Positions 41,745 through 51,340 of a stretch of 64,000 nucleotides of DNA are shown here, piece by piece; the first letter of the stretch is position 1, and each line of letters opens with the position of its first letter. The translations under genes were made by a program, and so were the position numbers. Under the pieces are notes generated by a model. It was not told the origin of the DNA. It worked only from the letters and a program-made list of their open reading frames with translations, and did no database searches. Origin of the DNA: Terrabacter sp. Root181 (GTDB lineage Bacteria > Actinomycetota > Actinomycetes > Actinomycetales > Dermatophilaceae); NCBI RefSeq assembly GCF_001428505.1, contig NZ_LMHU01000007.1:133-64132 (forward strand), read 5' to 3'.

Positions 41745-42932
41745 ATGACCGCCACGCCACACCTGCCGCGTCTCGCCCAGCTCCCTCCCGGCCGGCGGCG
41801 TCTGCTCGCGGTGGTCGCCGTGGTCGTCGCGGTGCTCGCCCTCTCGGTCCCGTTGGGCATCAAGGCCCTCCACGGCGCGGCGTCCTCGGGCGCCTCCTCG
41901 TCAGGGGCGTCAGCCGGTGAGGCGAGCCGCGGCGCGGTGACCGGCAGCGGGGTGGTCGGCCCGGACGTCGCTCCTGCGCCCGACGCCACCGCGGGGGCCA
42001 AGTCCCCGGCCTCCGACACGGGCTCCCTCGGGTCCGGCGTGGCGGGCTCGGTCGCGGTCGTCGAGCCGAAGATCGCGCGCTCCGCGTGGCTCGGCATCAA
42101 GGTCACCGATCTCACGGGGTCAGCAGCGCGGGTCCGCGTGATCGCCACCGACGCCGGCGGTCAGGTGACGTCGGAGAACGTCGTCACCTCGGTCGACCCC
42201 ACGGGCGGCCCGACGGGACCGGGCGGCGTCGACCCGCGGCTCGAGTCGGGCTCGTCCGTGCCGAGCGTCGGCGTGGACGAGGCGCGGATGGTGCTCAGCG
42301 TCCCGGCCAAGGCCCTCGACACCGTGCTGACCCAGCTGTCCAGGATCGGGACGGTGTCCTACCGCTCGTCGCAGTCCCAGGACGTCACCGACACCTACGT
42401 CGACACCAAGGCGCGCATCGAGCCGATGCAGGACGGGATCAACCGCGTGCGCGCCCTGCTCACCAAGACGACGGACCTCCAGCAGGTCATCTTGCTCGAG
42501 AGCGAGCTGACCCGCCGTCAGGCCGAGCTCGACTCGCTGACGCAGCGTCTGGCGCAGCTCGACGCGATGACCACGATGAGCGACGTCACCGTGACGCTGT
42601 GGACCGATGCGACGACGCCTGTGCAGACCGAGAGCGGTCTCGGCAGTGGACTGCGCACCGCGTGGGAGAGCTTCCTCGGCTCCCTCACCGTCATCCTCAC
42701 CGGGCTCGCGGCGCTCCTGCCGTGGCTCGTGCTGCTCGTGCCGCTCACGCTGCTCGGCCTGCGCCTGTGGCGTCGCCACACCGCGGGTATGCCGTCCGCG
42801 ACCTCCCACGGGGCCGGTGCCGCCGGTGCCGCCCCAGCAGCGCAGCCCGCCGGGGGCCCCGCCGCCGCGTCCGCCGGACCGACCCCCGGACCGACCCCCG
42901 GGACGACCCCGGGGCCGACGTCGAGCGACTGA
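41745..42932 (+). CDS. DUF4349 domain lipoprotein-like membrane protein
   Basis: A 395-residue protein. An N-terminal membrane helix (LLAVVAVVVAVLALSVPLGI) is followed by a Ser/Gly/Ala-rich linker, then the DUF4349 domain (DEARMVLSVPAKALDTVLTQ, SQDVTDTYVDTKARI, a long coiled coil ELTRRQAELDSLTQRLAQLD), a second membrane helix (LPWLVLLVPLTLLGLRLW), and a C-terminal Pro-Thr-Gly repeat tail. It lacks a lipobox Cys. GAAAGG precedes the ATG. It is the only plus-strand gene between hemG and murJ. Function unknown. Confidence 0.82.
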   Translation: MTATPHLPRLAQLPPGRRRLLAVVAVVVAVLALSVPLGIKALHGAASSGASSSGASAGEASRGAVTGSGVVGPDVAPAPDATAGAKSPASDTGSLGSGVAGSVAVVEPKIARSAWLGIKVTDLTGSAARVRVIATDAGGQVTSENVVTSVDPTGGPTGPGGVDPRLESGSSVPSVGVDEARMVLSVPAKALDTVLTQLSRIGTVSYRSSQSQDVTDTYVDTKARIEPMQDGINRVRALLTKTTDLQQVILLESELTRRQAELDSLTQRLAQLDAMTTMSDVTVTLWTDATTPVQTESGLGSGLRTAWESFLGSLTVILTGLAALLPWLVLLVPLTLLGLRLWRRHTAGMPSATSHGAGAAGAAPAAQPAGGPAAASAGPTPGPTPGTTPGPTSSD

Positions 42933-42983
42933 GGTCGGGCGCCGTGGGCGGCGCGGGCAGCCCGATGGCCGTCGGTGGCTCGG

Positions 42984-44669
42984 TCAGCGGCCGAGTCGCC
43001 GACGGACCATGTCCCCCACCTGGCGCACCTCGCGCACGTGCATGGCGTGCGCGAGCCCGAGGTAGATGACGGTGAAGACGAGCCCGACGAGGCCGATCTC
43101 GAGTGCGCTGGCGAACATCCGTTTGAGGGCGGACGTCGTGCGGTCGACGGTGGCGCCGGTGATCGGGTCGAGGACGAGGGTGACGCCCCAGGCGACGACT
43201 CCCGCGACCGCTGCGGCGACCCCGACGCGTGACGCGGTGACGAGGCCTGCGGAGAGACCGAGCGGCCCCGTGCGTCGACGGAGCAGGAGGAGACCGACGG
43301 CCGAGCTGACGACGTTGCCAACCGTCTGCCCCATCGCCATGATCCCGATCGCCCAGACCGGGTTGATGAAGAACGTGACGGCGCCGGCGAGGGCGCTGAT
43401 CCCGGTGAGCAGCACCTGCATGACGACCGTCGGCCTGCCGTCCTCGAGGGCGAAGAACGCCCGGTAGCAGAGCAGGTCGAGCCCGAACGGGACGAGCCCG
43501 AGGATCATGATGATGAGGACGCTGGCCGAGACCTCGATGGAGCGCGCGTCGATCCCGGGGTTGAGCAGGGCGACGATGGGGTTGGCCAGGACGATGACCG
43601 CGACCATGATCGGCACGTTGGCCACGAGCGGCAGCGTCAGTCCGGTGCGGAAGTCCCGGCGCAGGCTCTCCGTGTCGCCCGAGGCGGCCGCGGCCGAGAA
43701 GCGGGGGAAGAGCGCCGTGATGATCGAGACGGTGATGAAGGCGTGCGGCAGCATGAAGAGGGTGAAGGCGATGGCGTACGCCGCCGGGCCGCGCGCTGCG
43801 TCCTCGAGGCCCAGCTGCTTGGCGGAGGCCGTGGCGTTGTTGAGGACGCCCTGGCTGATGAAGAAGCCGACCTGTGAGACGGCGAGCCCGCCGAACGCCC
43901 AGAGCGCCAGCCGGCTCACCCCGCCCAGCCCGACACCCCGCACACCCCACCGCGGCCGGTAGTGGAACCCGGTGCGTCGCAGAGCCGGCACGAGCGACAG
44001 CGCCTGGACCACGACCGACAGCGTCGCGGAGCCTGCGAAGAGCCAGATCATCGGGCCGGTCCACTCGGACGGGTCTCGCGGGCGGTCGCGCCCGCTCGCA
44101 CCCAGGGGGCCGGGCTTGGGGAAGACGACGAGGAAGAGGACGAGGCCGGTGACGGCGACGACGTTGGCGATGAACGGCGCCCACGCGAACGCCCCGAAGC
44201 GACCACGGGCGTTGAGGATCTGGCCGAGCAGGGCGAAGAGGCCGTAGAAGAAGATCTGCGGCAGGCAGATGAGCGAGAAGGCGAGCGCGAGGTCCTTGAA
44301 CTCGGGTGAGGAGCTGCGCGCCAGGAGCCAGACGAAGCCCCCCGCACCCGCCATGACGAGGACCGTGAGGAGCGCCATCCCGGCGAGGGCCACCGTGATG
44401 ACACGGTCGGTGAACTCCTGGCCGCCGTCCTCGAGCTTCATCGCCCGCGCCAGCGACGGGATGAGCACCGCGTTGAGGATGCCGCCCGCCGCGAGGACGT
44501 AGAGCACGTTGGGGAGCGTGTTGGCCAGGGAGAAGGCGTCACCCGCCAGCTGGGCACCGATGATCGCGGTGATGAGACCGTTGCGCACGACCCCGAGCAC
44601 GCGCGATGCGACAGACCCACCGAGCATGGTGAGGCTGGAACGAGCGACTGACGGTGCCGCCGTCGTCAT
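42984..44669 (-). CDS. murJ: Lipid II flippase MurJ
   Basis: A 561-residue MATE/MOP-superfamily protein with about 14 membrane helices. The N-terminus has SVASRVLGVVRNGLI and GDAFSLANTLPNVLY, the conserved MurJ substrate-cavity region with Arg. It moves lipid-linked peptidoglycan precursor across the membrane. The ATG overlaps the hemE stop as ATGA, an unusual coupling of heme and wall synthesis. The large C-terminal cytoplasmic domain seen in MviN of mycobacteria is absent. It may be a second MurJ-like copy; the window cannot tell. Confidence 0.88.
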   Translation of the reverse strand: MTTAAPSVARSSLTMLGGSVASRVLGVVRNGLITAIIGAQLAGDAFSLANTLPNVLYVLAAGGILNAVLIPSLARAMKLEDGGQEFTDRVITVALAGMALLTVLVMAGAGGFVWLLARSSSPEFKDLALAFSLICLPQIFFYGLFALLGQILNARGRFGAFAWAPFIANVVAVTGLVLFLVVFPKPGPLGASGRDRPRDPSEWTGPMIWLFAGSATLSVVVQALSLVPALRRTGFHYRPRWGVRGVGLGGVSRLALWAFGGLAVSQVGFFISQGVLNNATASAKQLGLEDAARGPAAYAIAFTLFMLPHAFITVSIITALFPRFSAAAASGDTESLRRDFRTGLTLPLVANVPIMVAVIVLANPIVALLNPGIDARSIEVSASVLIIMILGLVPFGLDLLCYRAFFALEDGRPTVVMQVLLTGISALAGAVTFFINPVWAIGIMAMGQTVGNVVSSAVGLLLLRRRTGPLGLSAGLVTASRVGVAAAVAGVVAWGVTLVLDPITGATVDRTTSALKRMFASALEIGLVGLVFTVIYLGLAHAMHVREVRQVGDMVRRRLGR

Positions 44670-45718
44670 CGGCGGCTCGAGCACTCGTGGACGAGCGCGG
44701 TGACCCGGGTCAGCACGTCGGGGTCCACGTTGGGCAGCACGCCGTGACCGAGGTTGAAGATGTGGCCGGGCGCGTGCCGTCCCTCCTCGACGATCTCGCG
44801 GACCCGTCGTTCGAGAGCGTCCCACGGTGCGAAGAGCAGGGCCGGGTCGAGGTTGCCCTGGACGGCATACGTCGGCCCGAGCCGCTCCACGGCGTCGGTG
44901 AGCGAGACGCGGTAGTCGACGCCCACGACCTCGGCGCCCGCCTCACCCATGAGGGCGAGCAGCTCGCCGGTGCCGACCCCGAAGTGGATACGGGGCACGT
45001 CGAGGTCCTCGACGGCCGCGAGCGCGACCGCGGAGTGCGGCATGGCGCGGGCGGCGTAGTCGGCCTTGGACAGGGCGCCGGCCCAGGAGTCGAAGAGCTG
45101 GACCGCGCTGGCCCCGGCCTGCGCCTGCACGCGAAGGAACTCCCCCGAGATCTGGGCGAGCCGGGCGCAGAGGGCGTCCCACAGTCCGGGGTCGCCCTGC
45201 ATGAGCGCCTTGGTCTTCTCGTGGTTCTTCGAGGGGCCACCCTCGACGAGGTAGGAGGCGAGGGTGAACGGCGCACCGGCGAACCCGATGAGCGGGGTGT
45301 CGCCGAGCTCGCGCACGAGCTGGCCCACGGCCTCGGTGACGAAGGGGACGTGCTCCGGCGTCAGCGGGACGAGCTGGTCGAGGTCGGCCGCGGTGCGGAT
45401 CGGGTGGGCCACGACGGGCCCGACCCCGGGGACGATGTCGAGGTCGACGCCGATGGCCTTGAGCGGCACGACGATGTCGCTGAAGAAGATGGCCGCGTCG
45501 ACACCGTGGCGCCGCACGGGCTGCAGCGTGATCTCGGTGACGAGCTCGGGGCGCATGCACGACTCGAGCATCGGGATGCCCTCACGGACGGCGCGGTACT
45601 CCGGCAACGAACGCCCGGCCTGGCGCATGAACCACACCGGCGTCCGGGTCACCGACTCGCGGCGCGCAGCGCGGACGAGGTCGCTCTGGCGGGTGTCTGG
45701 CGGGGCAGTGGTCGGCAC
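44666..45718 (-). CDS. hemE: Uroporphyrinogen decarboxylase HemE
   Basis: A 350-residue enzyme of full length. Signature blocks are RTPVWFMRQAGRSLPEYRA at the N-terminus, AAIFFSDIVVP, and GFAGAPFTLASYLVEG. It decarboxylates uroporphyrinogen III to coproporphyrinogen III in the cytoplasm. GTG at 45718 follows CAGGAT by 6 bases, in line with the leaderless pattern. It is translationally coupled to murJ. Confidence 0.95.
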   Translation of the reverse strand: MPTTAPPDTRQSDLVRAARRESVTRTPVWFMRQAGRSLPEYRAVREGIPMLESCMRPELVTEITLQPVRRHGVDAAIFFSDIVVPLKAIGVDLDIVPGVGPVVAHPIRTAADLDQLVPLTPEHVPFVTEAVGQLVRELGDTPLIGFAGAPFTLASYLVEGGPSKNHEKTKALMQGDPGLWDALCARLAQISGEFLRVQAQAGASAVQLFDSWAGALSKADYAARAMPHSAVALAAVEDLDVPRIHFGVGTGELLALMGEAGAEVVGVDYRVSLTDAVERLGPTYAVQGNLDPALLFAPWDALERRVREIVEEGRHAPGHIFNLGHGVLPNVDPDVLTRVTALVHECSSRR

Positions 45719-45801
45719 CGGTCAATCCTGCCACGGCGGGCGCGTGCCCCCGCGCCACGCGCATCCGGCGCGCCCTGAGGACAGATCGCCCGACTCCGGC
45801 A

Positions 45802-45807
45802 TACCCT
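45802..45807 (+). promoter_or_regulatory. -10 element of a leaderless promoter
   Basis: TACCCT, then 6 bases, then GTG at 45814. It overlaps a GGCATAC heptamer. Confidence 0.5.
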
Positions 45808-45813
45808 CATCTG

Positions 45814-46398
45814 GTGCACACGCGAACGTTGCCGGGCAACCACGGCGCGGTCTTCGCCAGGACGCTCAGCGCCCTGCGGGACGTCCGTCTGCGCTCCGAG
45901 GTGCGGCTGACCGAGGTGCCCGCGCCGACGCGCATCGCGCCGTATGCCGCAGCCCTGACCGCCGACGTCATCGACGTCGCCGACCCCGACGACGACCTCG
46001 CCACCGGTCGCTTCGTGCTGCTGCACGACCCGGCGGCCCCCGACACGTGGGACGGCCAGTGGCGCATCGTCACGTTCGCGCGGGCCGAGCTCGAGCCCGA
46101 GCTGGCCGGCGACCCGATGCTCGGGGCCGTCGGCTGGTCGTGGCTCACCGACTCCCTGGCCAACCGCAACCTCGGCTGGACGGCCGAGGCGGGCACGGTG
46201 ACGCGTGTCGTGAGCGAGAGCTTCGCGGGACTCGCGGACCGCGAGGCCAGCGTCGAGATGGAGATCCGCGCCTCGTGGACACCGGTCGGCGGAGATGCCG
46301 TCGACCACCTGCGCGCCTGGGCCGACATGCTCTGCACCATTGCCGGCATCCCGCCCCTGCCCGACGGCGTCGTCCCCCTCCCGGGGCAGCGACGGTGA
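45814..46398 (+). CDS. DUF3000 family protein
   Basis: A 194-residue actinobacterial protein with the DUF3000 blocks FARTLSALRDVRLRSEVRLT, PDTWDGQWRIVTFARAELE and AVGWSWLTDSL. Its function is unknown. It is almost always beside hemE and the RNase D-like gene in actinobacteria, and here it is divergent from hemE and overlaps the RNase D-like gene (GTGA). Confidence 0.9.
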   Translation: MHTRTLPGNHGAVFARTLSALRDVRLRSEVRLTEVPAPTRIAPYAAALTADVIDVADPDDDLATGRFVLLHDPAAPDTWDGQWRIVTFARAELEPELAGDPMLGAVGWSWLTDSLANRNLGWTAEAGTVTRVVSESFAGLADREASVEMEIRASWTPVGGDAVDHLRAWADMLCTIAGIPPLPDGVVPLPGQRR

Positions 46399-47672
46399 CG
46401 GCAGAGCCGAACGAGCCCGCCGACGACCTCGACGCCGACCAGCCCGCCGACCTCGCACCAGACCTCGTCCCGCTGACCCACCCCCGTGACGGGGTGCCCG
46501 ACGTCGTCGTCGACGAGCGCACCCTGATGCGCGCGGCCGAGGCCATCGGCTCCGGCACGGGTCCGGTCGGCATCGACGCCGAGCGGGCGTCCGGCTACCG
46601 CTACGGCCAGCGCGCCTACCTCGTCCAGATCAGGCGCGAGGGCTCCGGGTCCTGGCTCATCGACCCCATCGCCTGTCCCGACCTCTCCCCCGTCGGCGAG
46701 GCCATCGGCGACGCCGAGTGGATCCTGCACGCGGCCACCCAGGACCTCCCGTGCCTCGCCGAGGTCGGCCTCCACCCGCAGTCGCTCTTCGACACCGAGC
46801 TCGGCGGCCGGCTCGCCGGACTGCCTCGGGTCGGGCTGGGCGCCATGGTCGAGCACTACCTCGGCCTCCAGCTCGCCAAGGAGCACTCGGCGGTCGACTG
46901 GTCCGTGCGTCCGCTGCCCGAGCCGTGGCTGAGGTATGCCGCCCTCGACGTCGAGGTGCTCGTCGACCTCCGTGACGCGGTGGCCGCCGAGCTCGCCTCG
47001 CAGGGCAAGGCGGCCTGGGCCGCGGAGGAGTTCGAGCACCTGCTCGACTTCACCGGTCCCGAGCCACGCGTCGACCCGTGGCGGCGGACGTCGGGCATGC
47101 ACAAGGTGCGTGGCCGCCGCGGCCTCGCCATCGTGCGCGAGCTGTGGCTCTGGCGCGACGCGGCGGCCCAGCAGCGCGACACCTCACCCGGACGGGTCCT
47201 GCCGGACGCCGCGATCAGCGAGATCGCCATCGCCAACCAGCGTGCGACCAAGCCGCCGCGCACCGTGGGCTCCGCCGAGCCCCGGCTCGCGCGCTCGGTG
47301 CGCCGCCACCAGGAGGCGATCCTCGAGGTCGTCGCGCGGGCGCTCGCGCTGCCCGAGGCTGACCTGCCCGTCCTGGCGCTCCCGCCGAGCGGGCCACCGC
47401 CGCCCAAGGCGTGGGCCGACCGCGACCCCGTCGCCGCGGCCCGCCTGGCGCGTGCCCGGGAGCTGCTCGGCGCGATCTCCGAGGAGCTGGCCGTGCCGGT
47501 CGAGAACCTCCTGACCCCCGACCTGCTGCGCCGCTTCCTGTGGGAGGGGCCGGCCGCCCCGTCGACCTCCGAGGTGGCCGAGGCCCTGTCTGGCATGGGC
47601 GCCCGGCGCTGGCAGACGACGATCACCGCGCCGCTCATCGCCGTCGCCTGCAGCGAGAACCCACCCGCCTGA
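46395..47672 (+). CDS. RNase D-like 3'-5' exonuclease with HRDC domain
   Basis: A 425-residue protein. DEDD catalytic residues are D61 and E63 (GIDAERASG), an Asp in ILHAATQDLPCLAEVG, and the last Asp in LRYAALDVEVL. An HRDC domain follows (MHKVRGRRGLAIVRELWLWR). It probably trims RNA 3' ends. GTG 46395 overlaps the DUF3000 stop. Related actinobacterial proteins are the standard RNase D of the group. Confidence 0.9.
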   Translation: MTAEPNEPADDLDADQPADLAPDLVPLTHPRDGVPDVVVDERTLMRAAEAIGSGTGPVGIDAERASGYRYGQRAYLVQIRREGSGSWLIDPIACPDLSPVGEAIGDAEWILHAATQDLPCLAEVGLHPQSLFDTELGGRLAGLPRVGLGAMVEHYLGLQLAKEHSAVDWSVRPLPEPWLRYAALDVEVLVDLRDAVAAELASQGKAAWAAEEFEHLLDFTGPEPRVDPWRRTSGMHKVRGRRGLAIVRELWLWRDAAAQQRDTSPGRVLPDAAISEIAIANQRATKPPRTVGSAEPRLARSVRRHQEAILEVVARALALPEADLPVLALPPSGPPPPKAWADRDPVAAARLARARELLGAISEELAVPVENLLTPDLLRRFLWEGPAAPSTSEVAEALSGMGARRWQTTITAPLIAVACSENPPA

Positions 47673-47847
47673 GGGCCGCCCTCGTGGTCGAGGGTGTGGT
47701 GAGGATGGTCACCCGGAGGCCCGTTGGCCCGGAAGTTACCGAGAAGTAGTATCGAGGAGGCCGCGTCCGTCGCGGCCCGACGCCGGCGTCCGAGCCGGCC
47801 ACCGACCCTGATCCGCAGCGATCACCCTCGATCCACTGGGAGGCACC

Positions 47848-49092
47848 GTGCCCCGCGCACTCAATGAGGTCGTCTTCGTCGACGGCGTCCGGACGCCGTT
47901 CGGCAAGGCCGGCGACAAGGGCATGTACGCCCAGACCCGCGCCGACGACCTCGTCATCCGGTGCATCCGCGAGCTGCTGCACCGCAACCCGAACCTGCCC
48001 AAGGACAAGGTCGAGGAGGTCGCCGTCGCCGCGACCACCCAGATCGGCGACCAGGGCCTCACCCTCGGCCGCACCGCGGCGCTGCTCTCGGGCCTGCCGA
48101 ACACGACCCCCGGCTACTCCGTCGACCGCATGTGTGCCGGGGCCATGACCGCCGTCACCAACACGGCGAGCTCGATCGCCTTCGGTGCCTACGACATCGC
48201 CATCGCCGGCGGCGTCGAGCACATGGGTCGCCACCCCATGGGCGAGGGCGTCGACCCCAACCCGCGCATCGTCGCCGAGAAGATCGTCAACCCCGACGCA
48301 CTCGTCATGGGCAAGACCGCCGAGAACCTCCACGACCGCTTCCCGCAGCTGACCAAGCAGCGGTCCGACGCCTTCGCGGTCGGCAGCCAGGACAAGCTCG
48401 CCCAGGCGTACGCCGACGGCAAGATCCAGCGCGACCTCGTCACCGTCGCGACGCGGCACGCCGAGCAGGGCTGGGGCATCGCGACCGCCGACGAGCCACC
48501 TCGCCCCGGCACGACGATCGACGAGCTCGGCCTGCTCAAGACGCCGTTCCGTGCGCACGGCAACGTCACCGCGGGCAACGCGGCCGGCCTCAACGACGGC
48601 GCGACCGCGTGCCTGCTCGCCTCCGAGCAGGCTGCCACCGATCTCGGGCTGCCGGTGCGGATGCGCCTCGTGTCGTTCTCGTTCGTCGGTGTCGAGCCGG
48701 AGGTCATGGGCGTCGGTCCGGTGCCGGCGACGGAGAAGGCCCTCGCCAAGGCGGGCCTCACCGTCGACGACATCGGCCTCTTCGAGCTCAACGAGGCCTT
48801 CGCCGTCCAGGTGCTCGCCTTCCTCGACCACTTCGGCATCGCCGACGACGACCCGCGCGTCAACGAGTACGGCGGCGCCATCGCCACCGGGCACCCGCTC
48901 GCCAGCTCGGGCGTGCGCCTCATGACCCAGCTCTCGCGCCAGTTCGAGGAGCACCCCGAGGTGCGCTACGGCCTGACCGCCATGTGCATCGGCATCGGCA
49001 TGGGCGGCGCCGTCATCTGGGAGAACCCGCACCACGAGGACTACGAGTCCTCCACGACGACGAGTACGACCCACGAGGAGATCGCCCAGTGA
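47848..49092 (+). CDS. fadA: Acetyl-CoA acyltransferase (thiolase) FadA
   Basis: A 414-residue thiolase. The nucleophile is C96 in SVDRMCAGAM; the C-terminal His and Cys lie in GHPLASSG and TAMCIGIGMGG. It cleaves 3-ketoacyl-CoA in beta-oxidation. A GGGAGG ribosome site precedes the GTG. It overlaps fadB (GTGA), so the two subunits of the trifunctional complex are made together. TAGTAT at 47745 is a candidate -10 box for the operon. Confidence 0.95.
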   Translation: MPRALNEVVFVDGVRTPFGKAGDKGMYAQTRADDLVIRCIRELLHRNPNLPKDKVEEVAVAATTQIGDQGLTLGRTAALLSGLPNTTPGYSVDRMCAGAMTAVTNTASSIAFGAYDIAIAGGVEHMGRHPMGEGVDPNPRIVAEKIVNPDALVMGKTAENLHDRFPQLTKQRSDAFAVGSQDKLAQAYADGKIQRDLVTVATRHAEQGWGIATADEPPRPGTTIDELGLLKTPFRAHGNVTAGNAAGLNDGATACLLASEQAATDLGLPVRMRLVSFSFVGVEPEVMGVGPVPATEKALAKAGLTVDDIGLFELNEAFAVQVLAFLDHFGIADDDPRVNEYGGAIATGHPLASSGVRLMTQLSRQFEEHPEVRYGLTAMCIGIGMGGAVIWENPHHEDYESSTTTSTTHEEIAQ

Positions 49093-51218
49093 GCGCCACC
49101 ACGACCGAGAAGGCCACCACCGCCGACTTCGCGACCGAGGTCGTGACGCGCACCCCGGTGCGCGACGTCGCCCTGCCGGGCGGTGCCGGCACCCTCGCCC
49201 TCGTCACGCTCGACAACGGCTTCGACCACACCAGGCCCAACACCTTCGGGCCGCAGTCGATCGCCGGCCTCACGGCGACGATCGCAGGGCTGCGCGCGCG
49301 GGCCGAGGCCGGCGAGGTCGTCGCCGTCGCCGTCACCGGCAAGCCGTTCATCTTCGCCGTCGGCGCTGACCTCACCGGCGTGCCGTTCATCCGGTCGCGC
49401 GCCCAGGCGCTCGAGATCGCCCGGGCCGGCCACGCGGCATACGCCGCCTTCGCCGACCTGCCGGTGCCGACGTTCGCCTTCGTCAACGGGGCCGCCTTGG
49501 GCGGCGGTGTCGAGCTGGCGCTGTCGGCGACCTACCGCACCATGAGCGCCGGCGTGCCCGCCGTGGCCCTGCCCGAGGTCTTCCTCGGCCTCGTCCCCGG
49601 CTGGGGCGGCTGCTGGATGCTGCCCAACCTCGTCGGCGTCGAGAAGGCGATCACGGTCGTCATCGACAACCCGCTGAGCCAGAACCGCATGCTGCGGGGC
49701 GTGGACGCCTACCGCCTCGGGATGGCCGACGCGCTCTTCGAGCCGGCCGACTTCCTCGAGGAGTCCGTCGCCTGGGCCGCGCGCGTCCTCTCGGGCGAGG
49801 TCACCGTCGAGCGCCCAGAGGTCGACCGCGACGATACGACGTGGAACGCCGCGATCGCCAAGGCCAAGGGGCTCGCCGACGTCAAGACGGGCCGTCAGGC
49901 GAAGAGCCCGTATGCCGCGCTCGACCTGCTCGCCGCCGCCCGCACCGCGACCCGCGAGGAGGGCTTCGCCGCCGAGGACGAGGTGCTCGCCGACCTGCTC
50001 ATGAGCGACGAGCTGCGCGCCGGTCTCTACGCCTTCGACCTCGTGCAGAAGCGGGCCAAGCGTCCCGCCGGAGCCCCCGACAAGGCCCTCGCGCGTCCCG
50101 TCACGAAGGTCGGCATCGTCGGCGCCGGACTCATGGCCAGCCAGCTCGCGCTGCTCTTCATCCAGCGCCTCCAGGTGCCGGTCGTGCTGACCGACATCGA
50201 CGAGGAGCGCGTCGCCAAGGGCGTCGGCTACGTCCACGCCGAGCTCGACAAGCTCGCCGGCAAGGGCCGCCTGAGTCCCGACAAGCTGAACCGGTACAAG
50301 GCTCTCGTGAGCGGGTCGACGAGCAAGGAGGGCTTCGCCGACGCCGACTTCGTCATCGAGGCGGTCTTCGAGGAGATGTCGGTCAAGCAGCAGGTCTTCG
50401 CCGAGGTCGAGGCCGTCGTCTCCCCCGAGTGCGCGCTGGCGACCAACACCTCGAGCCTGTCGGTCGCCGAGATGGCCTCAGGGCTCGAGCACCCGGAGCG
50501 CGTCGTCGGCTTCCACTTCTTCAACCCGGTCGCCGTCATGCCGTTGCTCGAGATCATCCCCGGCGAGCGCACCGACGACCCCACGCTCGCCACGGCGTTC
50601 GCCGTCGGCAAGGCGCTGAGGAAGACCTGCATCCGTGCGGCCGACCGGCCCTCGTTCATCGTCAACCGCCTCCTCGGCCGCTTCATGGGCGAGGCCGCGA
50701 AGATCCTCGACGAGGGCACGCCGATCGAGGTCGTCGATCGGGCCTTCGCGGGCCTCGCGCCGATGCCGCCCTTCGTCCTCATCGGGCTCGTCGGCCCGGC
50801 CATCGCGCTGCACAACGGCGAGACGCTGGTGCGCGCCTTCCCCGACCGGTTCTACGCCTCGCCGACGCTCCAGCGGATCGTCGCGGCCGGCAAGCGCGGC
50901 TTCTACGACCTGAGCTCGGGTCGCCCGGTGCTCGACCCCGAGGTGGCCGAGCTCATCGAGAAGCCGACCGAGCCGGCCGTGCTCGACCTCGCCCAGGTGC
51001 GCCAGCGCGTCCTCACGGTCCTGGCCGACGAGGCCCGCCGGATGCTCGACGAGGGCGTCGCGCAGGCTCCCATGGACATCGACCTGGCGATGATCACCGG
51101 CGCGGGCTTCCAGTTCTGGAACGGCGGCATCACGCCGCTCCTCGACCGCACCGGCGTCGCCGAGGCCGTGACCGGCTCGCGCTTCCTGCCAGAGGGCGTC
51201 GCCAACGCGCGCGGCTGA
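49089..51218 (+). CDS. fadB: Enoyl-CoA hydratase / 3-hydroxyacyl-CoA dehydrogenase FadB
   Basis: A 709-residue bifunctional enzyme. The N-terminal hydratase has GGGVELALS and ALPEVFLGLVPGWGG with the two catalytic Glu. The dehydrogenase has VGIVGAGLMASQLALLF (NAD site) and VVGFHFFNPVAVMPLLEI with the catalytic His. The domain order is the same as in the FadB/MFP family. Start GTG at 49089 overlaps the fadA stop. A strong terminator follows. Confidence 0.95.
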   Translation: MSATTTEKATTADFATEVVTRTPVRDVALPGGAGTLALVTLDNGFDHTRPNTFGPQSIAGLTATIAGLRARAEAGEVVAVAVTGKPFIFAVGADLTGVPFIRSRAQALEIARAGHAAYAAFADLPVPTFAFVNGAALGGGVELALSATYRTMSAGVPAVALPEVFLGLVPGWGGCWMLPNLVGVEKAITVVIDNPLSQNRMLRGVDAYRLGMADALFEPADFLEESVAWAARVLSGEVTVERPEVDRDDTTWNAAIAKAKGLADVKTGRQAKSPYAALDLLAAARTATREEGFAAEDEVLADLLMSDELRAGLYAFDLVQKRAKRPAGAPDKALARPVTKVGIVGAGLMASQLALLFIQRLQVPVVLTDIDEERVAKGVGYVHAELDKLAGKGRLSPDKLNRYKALVSGSTSKEGFADADFVIEAVFEEMSVKQQVFAEVEAVVSPECALATNTSSLSVAEMASGLEHPERVVGFHFFNPVAVMPLLEIIPGERTDDPTLATAFAVGKALRKTCIRAADRPSFIVNRLLGRFMGEAAKILDEGTPIEVVDRAFAGLAPMPPFVLIGLVGPAIALHNGETLVRAFPDRFYASPTLQRIVAAGKRGFYDLSSGRPVLDPEVAELIEKPTEPAVLDLAQVRQRVLTVLADEARRMLDEGVAQAPMDIDLAMITGAGFQFWNGGITPLLDRTGVAEAVTGSRFLPEGVANARG

Positions 51219-51249
51219 CCCAGCCACACGGCATACGCCATCGCTGTTC

Positions 51250-51290
51250 GGAGGCCACGGACCCCGGGGACGTCCCGGTCCGTGGCCTCC
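51250..51290. terminator. Terminator hairpin after fadAB
   Basis: GGAGGCCACGGACC pairs with GGTCCGTGGCCTCC (14 bp, 13-base loop), 32 bases after the fadB stop. Confidence 0.7.
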
Positions 51291-51311
51291 GGCCGTGCGG
51301 CGGATTTGCCG

Positions 51312-51329
51312 TAACTCATATATGAGTTA
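51312..51329. promoter_or_regulatory. 18-bp perfect palindrome, candidate autoregulatory operator
   Basis: TAACTCATATATGAGTTA reads the same on both strands. It fills the space between a TTTGCC-like -35 and the TAGCCT -10 box of the HTH-MurA gene. AT-rich in a very GC-rich window, it is an ideal target for the XRE helix-turn-helix that the gene itself encodes. Confidence 0.75.
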
Positions 51330-51333
51330 GCCT
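51328..51333 (+). promoter_or_regulatory. -10 element of the HTH-MurA promoter
   Basis: TAGCCT, then 7 bases, then GTG at 51341. Its first two bases overlap the palindrome. Confidence 0.55.
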
Positions 51334-51340
51334 CGACGTC

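Noticed and set aside
42870-42930. Tandem DNA repeat near the end of DUF4349
   Set aside because: It encodes a short Pro-Thr-Pro-Gly tail; low-complexity coding sequence rather than a separate element.
47961-49088. A long upstream extension of the fadB frame over fadA
   Set aside because: The fadA thiolase frame carries all catalytic motifs, and fadB begins naturally at the GTGA overlap at 49089.
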